Shown: positions 1 to 4,668, counted from the first letter of the stretch. The stretch is DNA of 6,762 nucleotides from Bacteroidota bacterium (GCA_023412765.1 JAEZBX010000074.1:1-6762); one strand, 5' to 3'. Made by a program: numbers and translations. The notes: generated by a model from the sequence alone, not told the origin.

Positions 1-1
1 G

Positions 2-955
2 TTAGAAATCAAGTAAACGATCATAAAGGTCGAGCCGCCGATCAGCCATATAGGTAGCATAGTTGCCCCATGTATTTCTCACTTCCAAATCTATAGGTGC
101 CACAATAATTTTTTCTTTCCTATCAGCTTCTGCAAGGATTTTACCTTGTGGTCCTACAATGACGGAATGTCCAAAGCCCCAGAGTTTTTTTTCTAATCCT
201 GTGCGGCAGGCCATCCCAACAAAAACATTGTTCTCCAGCGCCCTTGTCATTGCCAATGCTTTTGACTGTTCCGGACTCCAACCTGCCGGTCCGCTAATTT
301 CATCTGCGAACCAAAATGTAGAATTGAGTATTATCTGCGCTCCTTTCAGCGCTAGACCCCGAATGTATTCCGGAAATATGAAATCATAGCAAATGGTCAT
401 GCCCACCTTACCAAGTTCGGTATCTACGATTACCTCCTTATCACCATAACTAATCTCATTCTTTTCGAAGCTGAAAGGATGCACTTTTCGATACTTTGCT
501 ACCAGTCCTTTTGTCGGTGAAATCATGATGGAAGTATTGAATGGCCTATTGTTGTCGCCCTTTTCCATCATTCCACCGCTGATCCAAATGTTCTTTTTAT
601 GAGCCAGTTTCTCGAGAAACGAAACTGTTTTGCCGGGGATATCTTCGGCGACTGAGTTCAAATCAAGAGAATAACCGGTAGTTCCGTATTCGCAAAAAAC
701 AGCCATCCTTACTTCTTTATCTTCAATACTATGAACCATCGAAGATATTTTTTCAAGATTGGCATTGATATCACCCAGGACGGAATCTATTTGTAGAAGC
801 GCTAATTTCTTTTCAGTTTTCATAGGGTTCTGTTTCTGTATAGTTCCGATCAGATCTGACGTTTCCAAAACTTCGGGATGAGTAGTAGCGATAAGCGTAG
901 CACTCATCGCTTTTTTCAAAAAAACTCGTCTCGATTCCTCTGTTTGATTCAACAT
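2..955 (-). CDS. Nitrilase-superfamily carbon-nitrogen hydrolase with twin-arginine motif
   Basis: Predicted to hydrolyse a C-N bond in an amide or N-carbamoyl compound; the substrate cannot be told from sequence. The 317-residue protein has the nitrilase signature: Glu89 in VFCEYGTTGY, Lys157 in KYRKVHPF, and nucleophile Cys189 in GMTICYDFIFPE, followed by the ALENNVF segment near 239-245. Residues 8-14 read SRRVFLK, a full match to the Tat consensus, so folded export is likely. The hydrophobic stretch after it is short and no clear cleavage site is seen, so export is less certain than the motif suggests. The start at 955 is preferred because a GAAGG sequence lies 6 nt upstream. The alternative start Met45 (MKTEKKLALLQID), where cytosolic relatives would begin, has no ribosome-binding site. 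The stop lies at the window edge and the gene is complete. It diverges from the RraA-like gene across about 150 bp. Confidence 0.9.
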   Translation of the reverse strand: MLNQTEESRRVFLKKAMSATLIATTHPEVLETSDLIGTIQKQNPMKTEKKLALLQIDSVLGDINANLEKISSMVHSIEDKEVRMAVFCEYGTTGYSLDLNSVAEDIPGKTVSFLEKLAHKKNIWISGGMMEKGDNNRPFNTSIMISPTKGLVAKYRKVHPFSFEKNEISYGDKEVIVDTELGKVGMTICYDFIFPEYIRGLALKGAQIILNSTFWFADEISGPAGWSPEQSKALAMTRALENNVFVGMACRTGLEKKLWGFGHSVIVGPQGKILAEADRKEKIIVAPIDLEVRNTWGNYATYMADRRLDLYDRLLDF

Positions 956-961
956 ATTTAA

Positions 962-990
962 CCTTCACCGCTGTTAGAAGTCGATGAAGG
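962..990 (-). promoter_or_regulatory. Inverted repeat overlapping the ribosome-binding site of the nitrilase gene
   Basis: On the minus strand CCTTCA (990-985) can pair with TGAAGG (967-962). The second arm contains the GAAGG Shine-Dalgarno sequence, 6 nt before the ATG at 955. The stem is only 6 bp with a 17-nt loop, so it may be chance. If it forms in the mRNA it would mask the ribosome-binding site. Confidence 0.2.
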
Positions 991-1001
991 GATCGTCATT
1001 C

Positions 1002-1020
1002 CAATATCGGAAGAATATTG
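1002..1020. promoter_or_regulatory. Candidate operator (dyad) between divergent genes
   Basis: Perfect inverted repeat CAATAT, 7 nt, ATATTG, extending to 8 of 9 matches if the neighbouring TT/AA bases are included. It sits in the middle of the only intergenic space (956-1108) between the divergent nitrilase and RraA-like genes, where a regulator shared by both would bind. No exact Bacteroidota TAnnTTTG promoter element was found here on either strand; the nearest for the plus gene is a 9-nt variant, TATATTTTG, at 1082-1090. A regulatory role is inference from position and symmetry. Confidence 0.25.
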
Positions 1021-1108
1021 AAAACATTTTTCTGCGTCTGGTCCTTTACTAGTAATGATGTGCTGAAAGTCAATCGGCAAGTATATTTTGGAAAATAACT
1101 ACACCACT

Positions 1109-1894
1109 ATGAAAAGCACTATTATCATTTTTGCCTTTGTTGGATTTATTTGCACCAACACCTTCGCTCAGGAAAAGCTTTCGGACGAAGAAATTTTGAA
1201 ACTCTATGCGACGTTAAGGGTCGCTGATGTTTCTGACGGACTGGATATGGTCGGCCTCCGCGACGCGGGTCTTATGGATCAGCGAATCACGGCACTGTGG
1301 AAAGATACAGACAATATGAAACACATTTTTCGCGGCATCGCCATAACTGCACGCTATGTGCCGACAAACAAAGTGATAAAAAATCCAATGTCGAAGGAGG
1401 AGTTTCAAAAATGGGAAGGTAATTGGTATGGAACATTATCAACTGAACCATTTGTTGAGTTCATCAAACCCGGGTCTGTGGTTGTCATTGATTTCTCCGG
1501 GGATGGAGACACTGGTTCAATTGGATCTAACAACTCGCTTACATATCTGCAAAAGGGTGCTCGCGGAATTGTCTCAAATGGTGGGGTTCGTGACACAGAT
1601 GAGATAATCAAACAACAAATTCCCGTCTACATGGACCCGATGCATCGTGGAAGGGGCATTCGCCCTGGTCGAAACGAAATCGAATCAGTCAACAAACCTG
1701 TCACGGTGGGAGGAGTGTTGGTCCGCGCTGGAGATGTAGTGGTAGCGGATGGCGATGGCGTTGTAGTGGTGCCTCGCGAATACGCCAAGCCCGTTGCAGA
1801 ATATGCGCTTGAAATACTTCAAAAGGATAAGACTGCTCGACGGGAAATGTACAAGAAACTTAACATGCCGTTGGATGAGACGGTTGAGGACTAA
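1109..1894 (+). CDS. Secreted RraA-family (HMG aldolase-like) protein
   Basis: Member of the RraA family, which includes class II 4-hydroxy-4-methyl-2-oxoglutarate/oxaloacetate aldolases and the RNase E inhibitor RraA. Numbered from the ATG at 1109 (261 residues), the family's DVSDGLDMVGL opening is at 40-50, GDGDTGSIGSNN at 131-142, and the Arg-Asp pair in SNGGVRD at 156-162. In characterised aldolases this Arg-Asp pair binds substrate and metal. The C-terminal GGVLVRAGDVVVADGDG segment is at 201-217. The first 21 residues (MKSTIIIFAFVG...NTFAQ) form a Sec signal peptide with a likely cut after TFA, so the enzyme should be periplasmic, unusual for the family. A TTG seven codons upstream (1088) is in frame, but using it would put eight polar residues before the signal peptide, so the ATG is chosen. 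Older databases often mislabel this family as a demethylmenaquinone methyltransferase. The real substrate is unknown. Confidence 0.85.
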   Translation: MKSTIIIFAFVGFICTNTFAQEKLSDEEILKLYATLRVADVSDGLDMVGLRDAGLMDQRITALWKDTDNMKHIFRGIAITARYVPTNKVIKNPMSKEEFQKWEGNWYGTLSTEPFVEFIKPGSVVVIDFSGDGDTGSIGSNNSLTYLQKGARGIVSNGGVRDTDEIIKQQIPVYMDPMHRGRGIRPGRNEIESVNKPVTVGGVLVRAGDVVVADGDGVVVVPREYAKPVAEYALEILQKDKTARREMYKKLNMPLDETVED

Positions 1895-1910
1895 GCTAAT
1901 TCTTCGGATA

Positions 1911-1973
1911 GTAGTAAATAGTAAGTAGTAAGTAGTAAGTAGTAAATAGTAAGTAGTAAGTAGTAAGTAGTGG
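1911..1973. repeat. Heptanucleotide tandem repeat (GTAGTAA)n
   Basis: Nine consecutive 7-bp units: GTAGTAA with ATAGTAA variants at units 2 and 6 and a degenerate last unit, GTAGTGG. The two variant units are exactly 28 bp apart, which suggests expansion by duplication of a four-unit block. The array begins 16 bp after the stop codon of the RraA-like gene. The same unit, in the same orientation, recurs at 3194-3228. Confidence 0.9.
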
Positions 1974-1975
1974 TA

Positions 1976-2006
1976 ACATCGTTCTGATAAATTACCAGAA
2001 CGATGT
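1976..2006. terminator. Strong hairpin between convergent genes, possible bidirectional terminator
   Basis: Perfect 11-bp inverted repeat ACATCGTTCTG / CAGAACGATGT with a 9-nt loop (1987-1995), about 80 bp after the RraA-like stop and 40 bp beyond the stop of the convergent lipoprotein gene. No U-tract follows on either strand, so it is not a classical intrinsic terminator. Its placement between two 3' ends still suggests transcript termination or 3'-end protection. Confidence 0.5.
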
Positions 2007-2046
2007 CAGTACTTGCAATGATCGTGGTCAGGCTTGATTATTTCGC

Positions 2047-2913
2047 TTAAGGCATTTTTACTTTTATGTTATCGAAAGTAAATGAATCATCATTAACACC
2101 TGAGATCAGGATCTGTTTTACATCTCGGGCATAATCGAATGACCAGGTGGCTTCTCCTAAACTAGACCATTTACTCCAGCTTCCATCCAGTTTCTGCATC
2201 CAAACCTGTATTGGCCCAGAGATCACTTTGATACCCCAAAACTCGAATGGGATGTGATCGTTATTATAATCGTAAGCGTATATTTTAATCCATTGATCAC
2301 CGAAATGGCTGGATACGGTTCTAGGTTCCACGAGTGGTGTTACAGGTATACCCTGTCCATTCACGATTTTCCAAACATTTCCATTGGCCATATCAAAAAC
2401 TGGATTAAAATTTTGATAGCCTAGATGATAATGGCCATAGTTACTTCTGAAACTCGGATTATAGTTAGTACTATTATTCTCCTTTACATGGAACCAGACA
2501 TTGTCGACCGCCTGAATGTAAAAAGGCGCAGTAGCAAAAGTATATTTCGCATGATCCGGTATCAGGAATATGGCAGCCGGGCTATCAAAGCCCACATTTT
2601 TTAAAGCCTGTGTTCTGGCATTTCCATTGTCGCTGTCAGTGCTGTCTGAAGGTGGGAAGATTCGGGCAGATTCGCTTACGTGCCTCTCATCAATAACTGG
2701 CGAGGCTGTTTCTTCAGGTTCAGGAAATTTCATGTCCGGTACATCCTTGGTGGGCACAGATCTGATCTTTACATGTTCTCCTTCATGATGTTCATGTTGT
2801 TCATGATCATGAGGAATGACTTGATCTTCTTCCTGCTGACATTGCGTGAACATGAAGCCGCTTAGAATAATACCAGCTAACCACAATTTGTTTTTCATAA
2901 CAAGAGTTTTCAT
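2047..2913 (-). CDS. His-rich lipoprotein with C-terminal beta-sandwich-like domain
   Basis: I do not recognise this 288-residue family. The N-terminus is a lipoprotein signal: basic MKNKLW, hydrophobic core, and Cys25 in GFMFTQCQQEED. The residue before Cys is Gln rather than the usual Gly/Ala/Ser, so the lipobox is non-standard. Acidic residues soon after the cysteine resemble the surface-export signal of Bacteroidota lipoproteins. Residues 35-47 (HDHEQHEHHEGEH) hold six histidines in 13 positions, a likely metal-binding tail. A Pro/Glu/Ser-rich linker follows to about 105. The remainder is rich in aromatics and beta-strand pattern and ends FTFDNIKVKMP, as jelly-roll carbohydrate-binding-like domains often do; that fold is inference. 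Met6 (2898) is an equally plausible start, since neither ATG has a clear ribosome-binding site. No consensus promoter is evident upstream. Confidence 0.75.
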   Translation of the reverse strand: MKTLVMKNKLWLAGIILSGFMFTQCQQEEDQVIPHDHEQHEHHEGEHVKIRSVPTKDVPDMKFPEPEETASPVIDERHVSESARIFPPSDSTDSDNGNARTQALKNVGFDSPAAIFLIPDHAKYTFATAPFYIQAVDNVWFHVKENNSTNYNPSFRSNYGHYHLGYQNFNPVFDMANGNVWKIVNGQGIPVTPLVEPRTVSSHFGDQWIKIYAYDYNNDHIPFEFWGIKVISGPIQVWMQKLDGSWSKWSSLGEATWSFDYARDVKQILISGVNDDSFTFDNIKVKMP

Positions 2914-3186
2914 TTTTTAAATTCATTTTGTTTGTGGTGCAATGATTGCCGATCCATTTGCCAGAGCTTAACGCAAATTTCCCATTTATTGACGCGTATT
3001 TAACATATCCCTACTGCAAGGCGCAATTGGAGTTGCTTTCGGTGAAAAGTTCAGTGAATTCGCACGACTAGCCGTGTAGAGAATGAGGATACCACCCCAG
3101 GGCTAAGCGACACTAAGCGAAAAAATTGAGCGTTATTTTGAAACTGGTACAACTTTAATCTGGGATGGAACATCAGGGGGAGAGTG
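2914..3186 (+). other. Gene-free region with a decayed reading frame
   Basis: No intact gene is seen. In one plus-strand frame, 2993-3187 reads as about 65 codons broken by a TAG at 3077 and a TAA at 3104. The first part reads LLQGAIGVAFGEKFSEFARL and the last LSEKIERYFETGTTLIW. The K-I-E-R-Y-x3-G-T-x-L-I-W pattern vaguely resembles the conserved lysine region of Uma2/DUF820 nuclease-like proteins. A 7-bp direct repeat TAAGCGA occurs at 3104-3110 and 3114-3120. Calling this a pseudogene would go beyond the evidence: it has no start, no flanking homology that I can see, and is short. Confidence 0.2.
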
Positions 3187-3193
3187 AGAGTGA

Positions 3194-3228
3194 GTGGTAA
3201 GTAGTGAGTAGTAAGTAGTAAGTAGTAG
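3194..3228. repeat. Second heptanucleotide repeat (GTAGTAA-type)
   Basis: Five units: GTGGTAA, GTAGTGA, GTAGTAA, GTAGTAA, GTAGTAG. Purine-rich sequence of similar texture (GAGAGTGAGAGTGAG) lies just before it. Same unit and orientation as the array at 1911-1973, 1.2 kb away. Confidence 0.8.
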
Positions 3229-3260
3229 AACTTTGTTCGCAACGTATGAGGACAAATTAG

Positions 3261-3296
3261 GGATAAGGAATAAGGAATAAGGAGTTAGGAATAAGG
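3261..3296. repeat. Heptanucleotide repeat (GGAATAA)n
   Basis: Units GGATAA, GGAATAA, GGAATAA, GGAGTTA, GGAATAA and a terminal GG, so period 7 with one 6-bp unit. It differs in sequence from the GTAGTAA arrays but has the same period and the same TAA ending. Confidence 0.75.
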
Positions 3297-3332
3297 ATCC
3301 GGTCGCGAAGTAAGCACCTTATTCCCTATTCC
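3281..3332. repeat. Inverted repeat formed by opposed GGAATAA units
   Basis: The left arm 3281-3296 and the reverse complement of the right arm 3317-3332 match at 13 of 16 positions, with a perfect 9-bp core, GGAATAAGG / CCTTATTCC. The spacer is 20 nt. The right arm is itself two heptamer units on the opposite strand. No U-tract follows, so it is not called a terminator. Confidence 0.6.
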
Positions 3333-3340
3333 TCTGTGTT

Positions 3341-3390
3341 CTGTCGAACTAAGTTCAACAGGATCTATAAAGTGAGAGCCTGAAGGGATT
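3341..3390. repeat. Degenerate copy of the tRNA-Arg 3' end and downstream terminator (direct repeat, copy A)
   Basis: Aligns with 3464-3511 (copy B). ACAGGATCTATAAAGTGAG is identical in both; copy A then has an extra AG and a C-to-A change before AGGGATT. In copy B these bases are the 3' half of the T-arm and acceptor stem of tRNA-Arg plus its terminator. Copy A keeps only about the last 20 nt of the tRNA, with a broken acceptor stem, so it is not a functional tRNA. It retains a smaller hairpin (3341-3361), a 4+4 bp stem with one wobble and a TAA loop, and has lost the U-tract. Confidence 0.75.
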
Positions 3391-3447
3391 ACTCGTCCGC
3401 GCAACCATGCGCGCGGGCCCTCGTGATCCCCGATGCTTTTTGCACCG
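3385..3447. repeat. GC-rich hairpin core lying between the two tRNA-end copies
   Basis: An outer stem GGGATTAC (3385-3392) pairs with GTGATCCC (3423-3430), with one wobble. It encloses CCGCGC (3397-3402), 8 nt, GCGCGG (3411-3416). CTCGT occurs on both flanks of the inner stem (3392-3396, 3420-3424). A second small hairpin CGATGC, TTTTT, GCACCG follows at 3431-3447. It is much more GC-rich and structured than the surrounding AT-rich intergenic DNA. I recall similar tRNA-end-linked hairpin sequences scattered in other Bacteroidota genomes, but cannot verify this here. Confidence 0.55.
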
Positions 3448-3451
3448 TGGT

Positions 3452-3489
3452 AAAAAAAAGATCCTGTCGAGCAATAGTCAACAGGATCT
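3452..3489 (-). terminator. Intrinsic terminator of tRNA-Arg(ACG)
   Basis: On the minus strand AGATCCTGTTGA pairs with TCGACAGGATCT, a 12-bp stem with one U-G wobble, around a 7-nt loop (3477-3471). It is followed directly by a run of eight U residues (complement of 3459-3452). The wobble pairs only in the minus-strand RNA (C opposite A on the plus strand), which fits termination of the tRNA transcript. It begins 7 nt past the tRNA 3' end. Confidence 0.85.
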
Positions 3490-3511
3490 ATAAAGTGAGC
3501 CTGCAGGGATT
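3464..3511. repeat. Direct repeat copy B (terminator plus 3' end of tRNA-Arg)
   Basis: The intact partner of 3341-3390, spanning the tRNA terminator stem and the last 16 nt of tRNA-Arg. The two copies start 123 bp apart. This resembles the arrangement left when an element inserts at, or duplicates, a tRNA 3' end. Confidence 0.75.
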
Positions 3512-3569
3512 CAAACCCCGAGTCTTCTGATCCGTAGTCAGATGCTTTATTCAGTTAAGCTACAGGCCC
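3496..3569 (-). tRNA. tRNA-Arg (anticodon ACG)
   Basis: Complete 74-nt cloverleaf: acceptor GGGCCTG/CAGGCTC with one G-U pair; D-stem GCTT/AAGC; anticodon stem TCTGA/TCAGA around loop CTACGGA (anticodon ACG, reading CGN arginine codons after deamination of A34 to inosine); variable loop AGACT; T-stem CGGGG/CCCTG; discriminator A. CCA is not encoded. The D-loop is AACTGAATA and the T-loop TTTGAAT, so the usual G19-C56 tertiary pair is replaced by A19-U56, keeping Watson-Crick pairing. The gene has its own promoter (3594-3623) and terminator (3452-3489) and is transcribed alone. Confidence 0.95.
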
Positions 3570-3593
3570 AGCTAACCTGAAAATTTTGGACTG

Positions 3594-3623
3594 CAAATGT
3601 AAAGAATAAATCAACTCAGCAAA
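3594..3623 (-). promoter_or_regulatory. Bacteroidota-type promoter for tRNA-Arg
   Basis: On the minus strand, TTTG (3623-3620), 18-nt spacer, TACATTTG (3601-3594) matches the -33/-7 consensus TTTG...TAnnTTTG of the Bacteroidota primary sigma factor. Transcription would begin roughly 15-20 nt before the mature tRNA 5' end at 3569. Confidence 0.75.
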
Positions 3624-3632
3624 ACAAAACGA

Positions 3633-3663
3633 TTTGGCCCTGCCACCAAAAAGGCTAATTTTG
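3633..3663 (+). promoter_or_regulatory. Bacteroidota-type promoter for the outer-membrane barrel gene
   Basis: TTTG (3633-3636), 19-nt spacer, TAATTTTG (3656-3663), an exact -33/-7 match. The expected start of transcription near 3670 leaves a leader of about 20 nt before the ATG at 3690. Its -33 element is only 10 bp from the -33 element of the divergent tRNA promoter. Confidence 0.75.
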
Positions 3664-3689
3664 GACCTTCTTAGAATCAAACGATTGGC

Positions 3690-4439
3690 ATGAGATATAA
3701 AATTCCATCACTCATTTTTCTTACGATATTTTCGTTAGCTGCCTTTGCTCAGACCGAGACACCAAAAAAGATGTCCCGAAGGCCAGATATTCCGGGCACC
3801 TTTGCGCTTGAATTCGGTTTCAACCGCGACATGAGCGCACCTGACCAATTCAGCCTGGGATTTTTTGGATCCCGAACCGTAAATCTTTACTATCAATACG
3901 ATTTTAGAATTCTAAACTCCAGCTTCAGTTTTGTACCCGGTATAGGGTTAAGCCTTGAAAGGTTTAAGTTCGGAAACGAAAGTACCTTAGGTTATGACCC
4001 AAATGACCCGGAGAGCATCGTAATGTTAACGCCTAATGACACCGGCCTTCCCGGCGTTAAGAAATCGCAGCTGATTACTAATTATATCGATGTGCCGTTG
4101 GAGATCCGGTATAGCACAAAACCTGACGATCCGGCGAGAAGTTTTAAAATTTCGGTAGGGGGAAGAATCGGTTATATGTACGATTCCTTTACGAAAATTA
4201 AATATAAGGACGACAGCGAGCTTAAAAAACTGAAGAATAAGGAAGATTTTAACCTCACAAAAATCCGTTACGGCCTGACTGCAAGAATAGGTGTTGGGAA
4301 TCTTAGCTTATTCGGTTACTATAACTTAACACCTCTGTTTGAGGAAGGTAAGGGCTTGAGCGACATTATTTCGGCTCAACCATCGGTTAAAAACGACTTC
4401 AGCACCCTTACAATCGGAATTTCACTCGCAAGTTTCTAG
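3690..4439 (+). CDS. Outer-membrane beta-barrel protein, PorT-like family
   Basis: A 249-residue protein with a clear Sec signal peptide: MRYK, hydrophobic core, cleavage after AAFA at residue 20, mature N-terminus QTETPKK. The mature part has alternating aromatic/polar strands typical of small outer-membrane barrels, for example FALEFGFNRD (38-47), VNLYYQYDFRIL (64-75), FVPGIGLSLERFKF (81-94), YIDVPLEIRY (132-141), FKISVGGRIGYMY (152-164) and the C-terminal LTIGISLASF, ending in the Phe that marks barrel insertion. The general pattern fits the 'outer membrane beta-barrel / PorT' families of Bacteroidota. True PorT acts in the type IX secretion system, but nothing here shows this is PorT itself, so no symbol is given. 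A charged loop (KDDSELKKLKNKED, 173-186) is probably external or periplasmic. Transcribed alone from the promoter at 3633-3663 and convergent with the small lipoprotein gene. Confidence 0.8.
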   Translation: MRYKIPSLIFLTIFSLAAFAQTETPKKMSRRPDIPGTFALEFGFNRDMSAPDQFSLGFFGSRTVNLYYQYDFRILNSSFSFVPGIGLSLERFKFGNESTLGYDPNDPESIVMLTPNDTGLPGVKKSQLITNYIDVPLEIRYSTKPDDPARSFKISVGGRIGYMYDSFTKIKYKDDSELKKLKNKEDFNLTKIRYGLTARIGVGNLSLFGYYNLTPLFEEGKGLSDIISAQPSVKNDFSTLTIGISLASF

Positions 4440-4468
4440 GCTACCTGCGCGGACCCAGAGAGACCAAA

Positions 4469-4585
4469 TTAGATTCGTTGTTCTGAACCGGTCTTTGGAG
4501 CCTTTTTAGCGTACGTGGGGCAAGTATACTGGCTGCATGCCGAGATGAGGGCCGCCAAGGCAAGAAAAGCAACAATTTTTTTCAT
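4469..4585 (-). CDS. Small lipoprotein, 38 residues
   Basis: MKKIVAFLALAALISAC is a textbook lipoprotein signal (lipobox ISAC, lipidated Cys17). The mature peptide is only 22 residues: CSQYTCPTYAKKAP and a short basic/polar tail, with a second cysteine at position 22. I recall short Bacteroidota lipoproteins with a similar 'CPTYAK' segment, but cannot confirm this and know of no function. The frame is open further upstream to 4666, but that start is rejected: an exact promoter -7 element lies at 4606-4613 inside the extension, and the lipoprotein signal begins at 4585. It lies 83 bp downstream of the LuxE-like gene on the same strand and could also receive read-through from it. Confidence 0.75.
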   Translation of the reverse strand: MKKIVAFLALAALISACSQYTCPTYAKKAPKTGSEQRI

Positions 4586-4605
4586 TATAATAACTTTGGG
4601 TCTAA

Positions 4606-4636
4606 CAAAAATATAATTCTTTCTCATTAAAACAAA
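4606..4636 (-). promoter_or_regulatory. Bacteroidota-type promoter for the small lipoprotein
   Basis: On the minus strand, TTTG (4636-4633), 19-nt spacer, TATTTTTG (4613-4606), an exact consensus match. Transcription would start near 4599, leaving a leader of about 14 nt before the ATG at 4585. This fixes the start codon and shows the small gene can be transcribed independently of the gene upstream. Confidence 0.7.
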
Positions 4637-4668
4637 TCGAGGGCCAACCACTGGTCCCTTTGCCAAAT

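Noticed and set aside
63..389. 108-codon plus-strand reading frame opposite the nitrilase gene
   Set aside because: It is an antisense shadow of the catalytic region of a clearly coding gene and has no recognisable domain.
1082..1090. Promoter -7 element TATATTTTG for the RraA-like gene
   Set aside because: It has three rather than two bases between TA and TTTG, no TTG at the -33 distance, and would leave a leader of barely a dozen bases; mentioned only as a variant.
1911..1973. Possible CRISPR array
   Set aside because: Units are 7 bp and directly contiguous, with no spacers and no cas genes nearby; it is a simple tandem repeat.
3051..3242. 63-codon minus-strand reading frame (begins MRTKFYYLLLTTHYL)
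   Set aside because: Much of it is read through the GTAGTAA repeat array, giving an artificial L/T/Y-rich start; no ribosome-binding site, domain or promoter.
3371..3430. Second tRNA gene next to tRNA-Arg
   Set aside because: Only about the last 20 nt resemble the tRNA, the acceptor stem is broken by an AG insertion, and no D or anticodon arm can be folded.
4440..4530. Terminator between the beta-barrel gene and the small lipoprotein gene
   Set aside because: A T-run at 4502-4506 follows GGTCTTTGGAGCC, but the possible stem is only 2-3 bp and falls inside the coding sequence of the small lipoprotein.
4586..4666. Longer start (65 codons) for the small lipoprotein
   Set aside because: It would put 27 non-signal residues before a perfect lipoprotein signal, and an exact promoter -7 element lies inside the extension.
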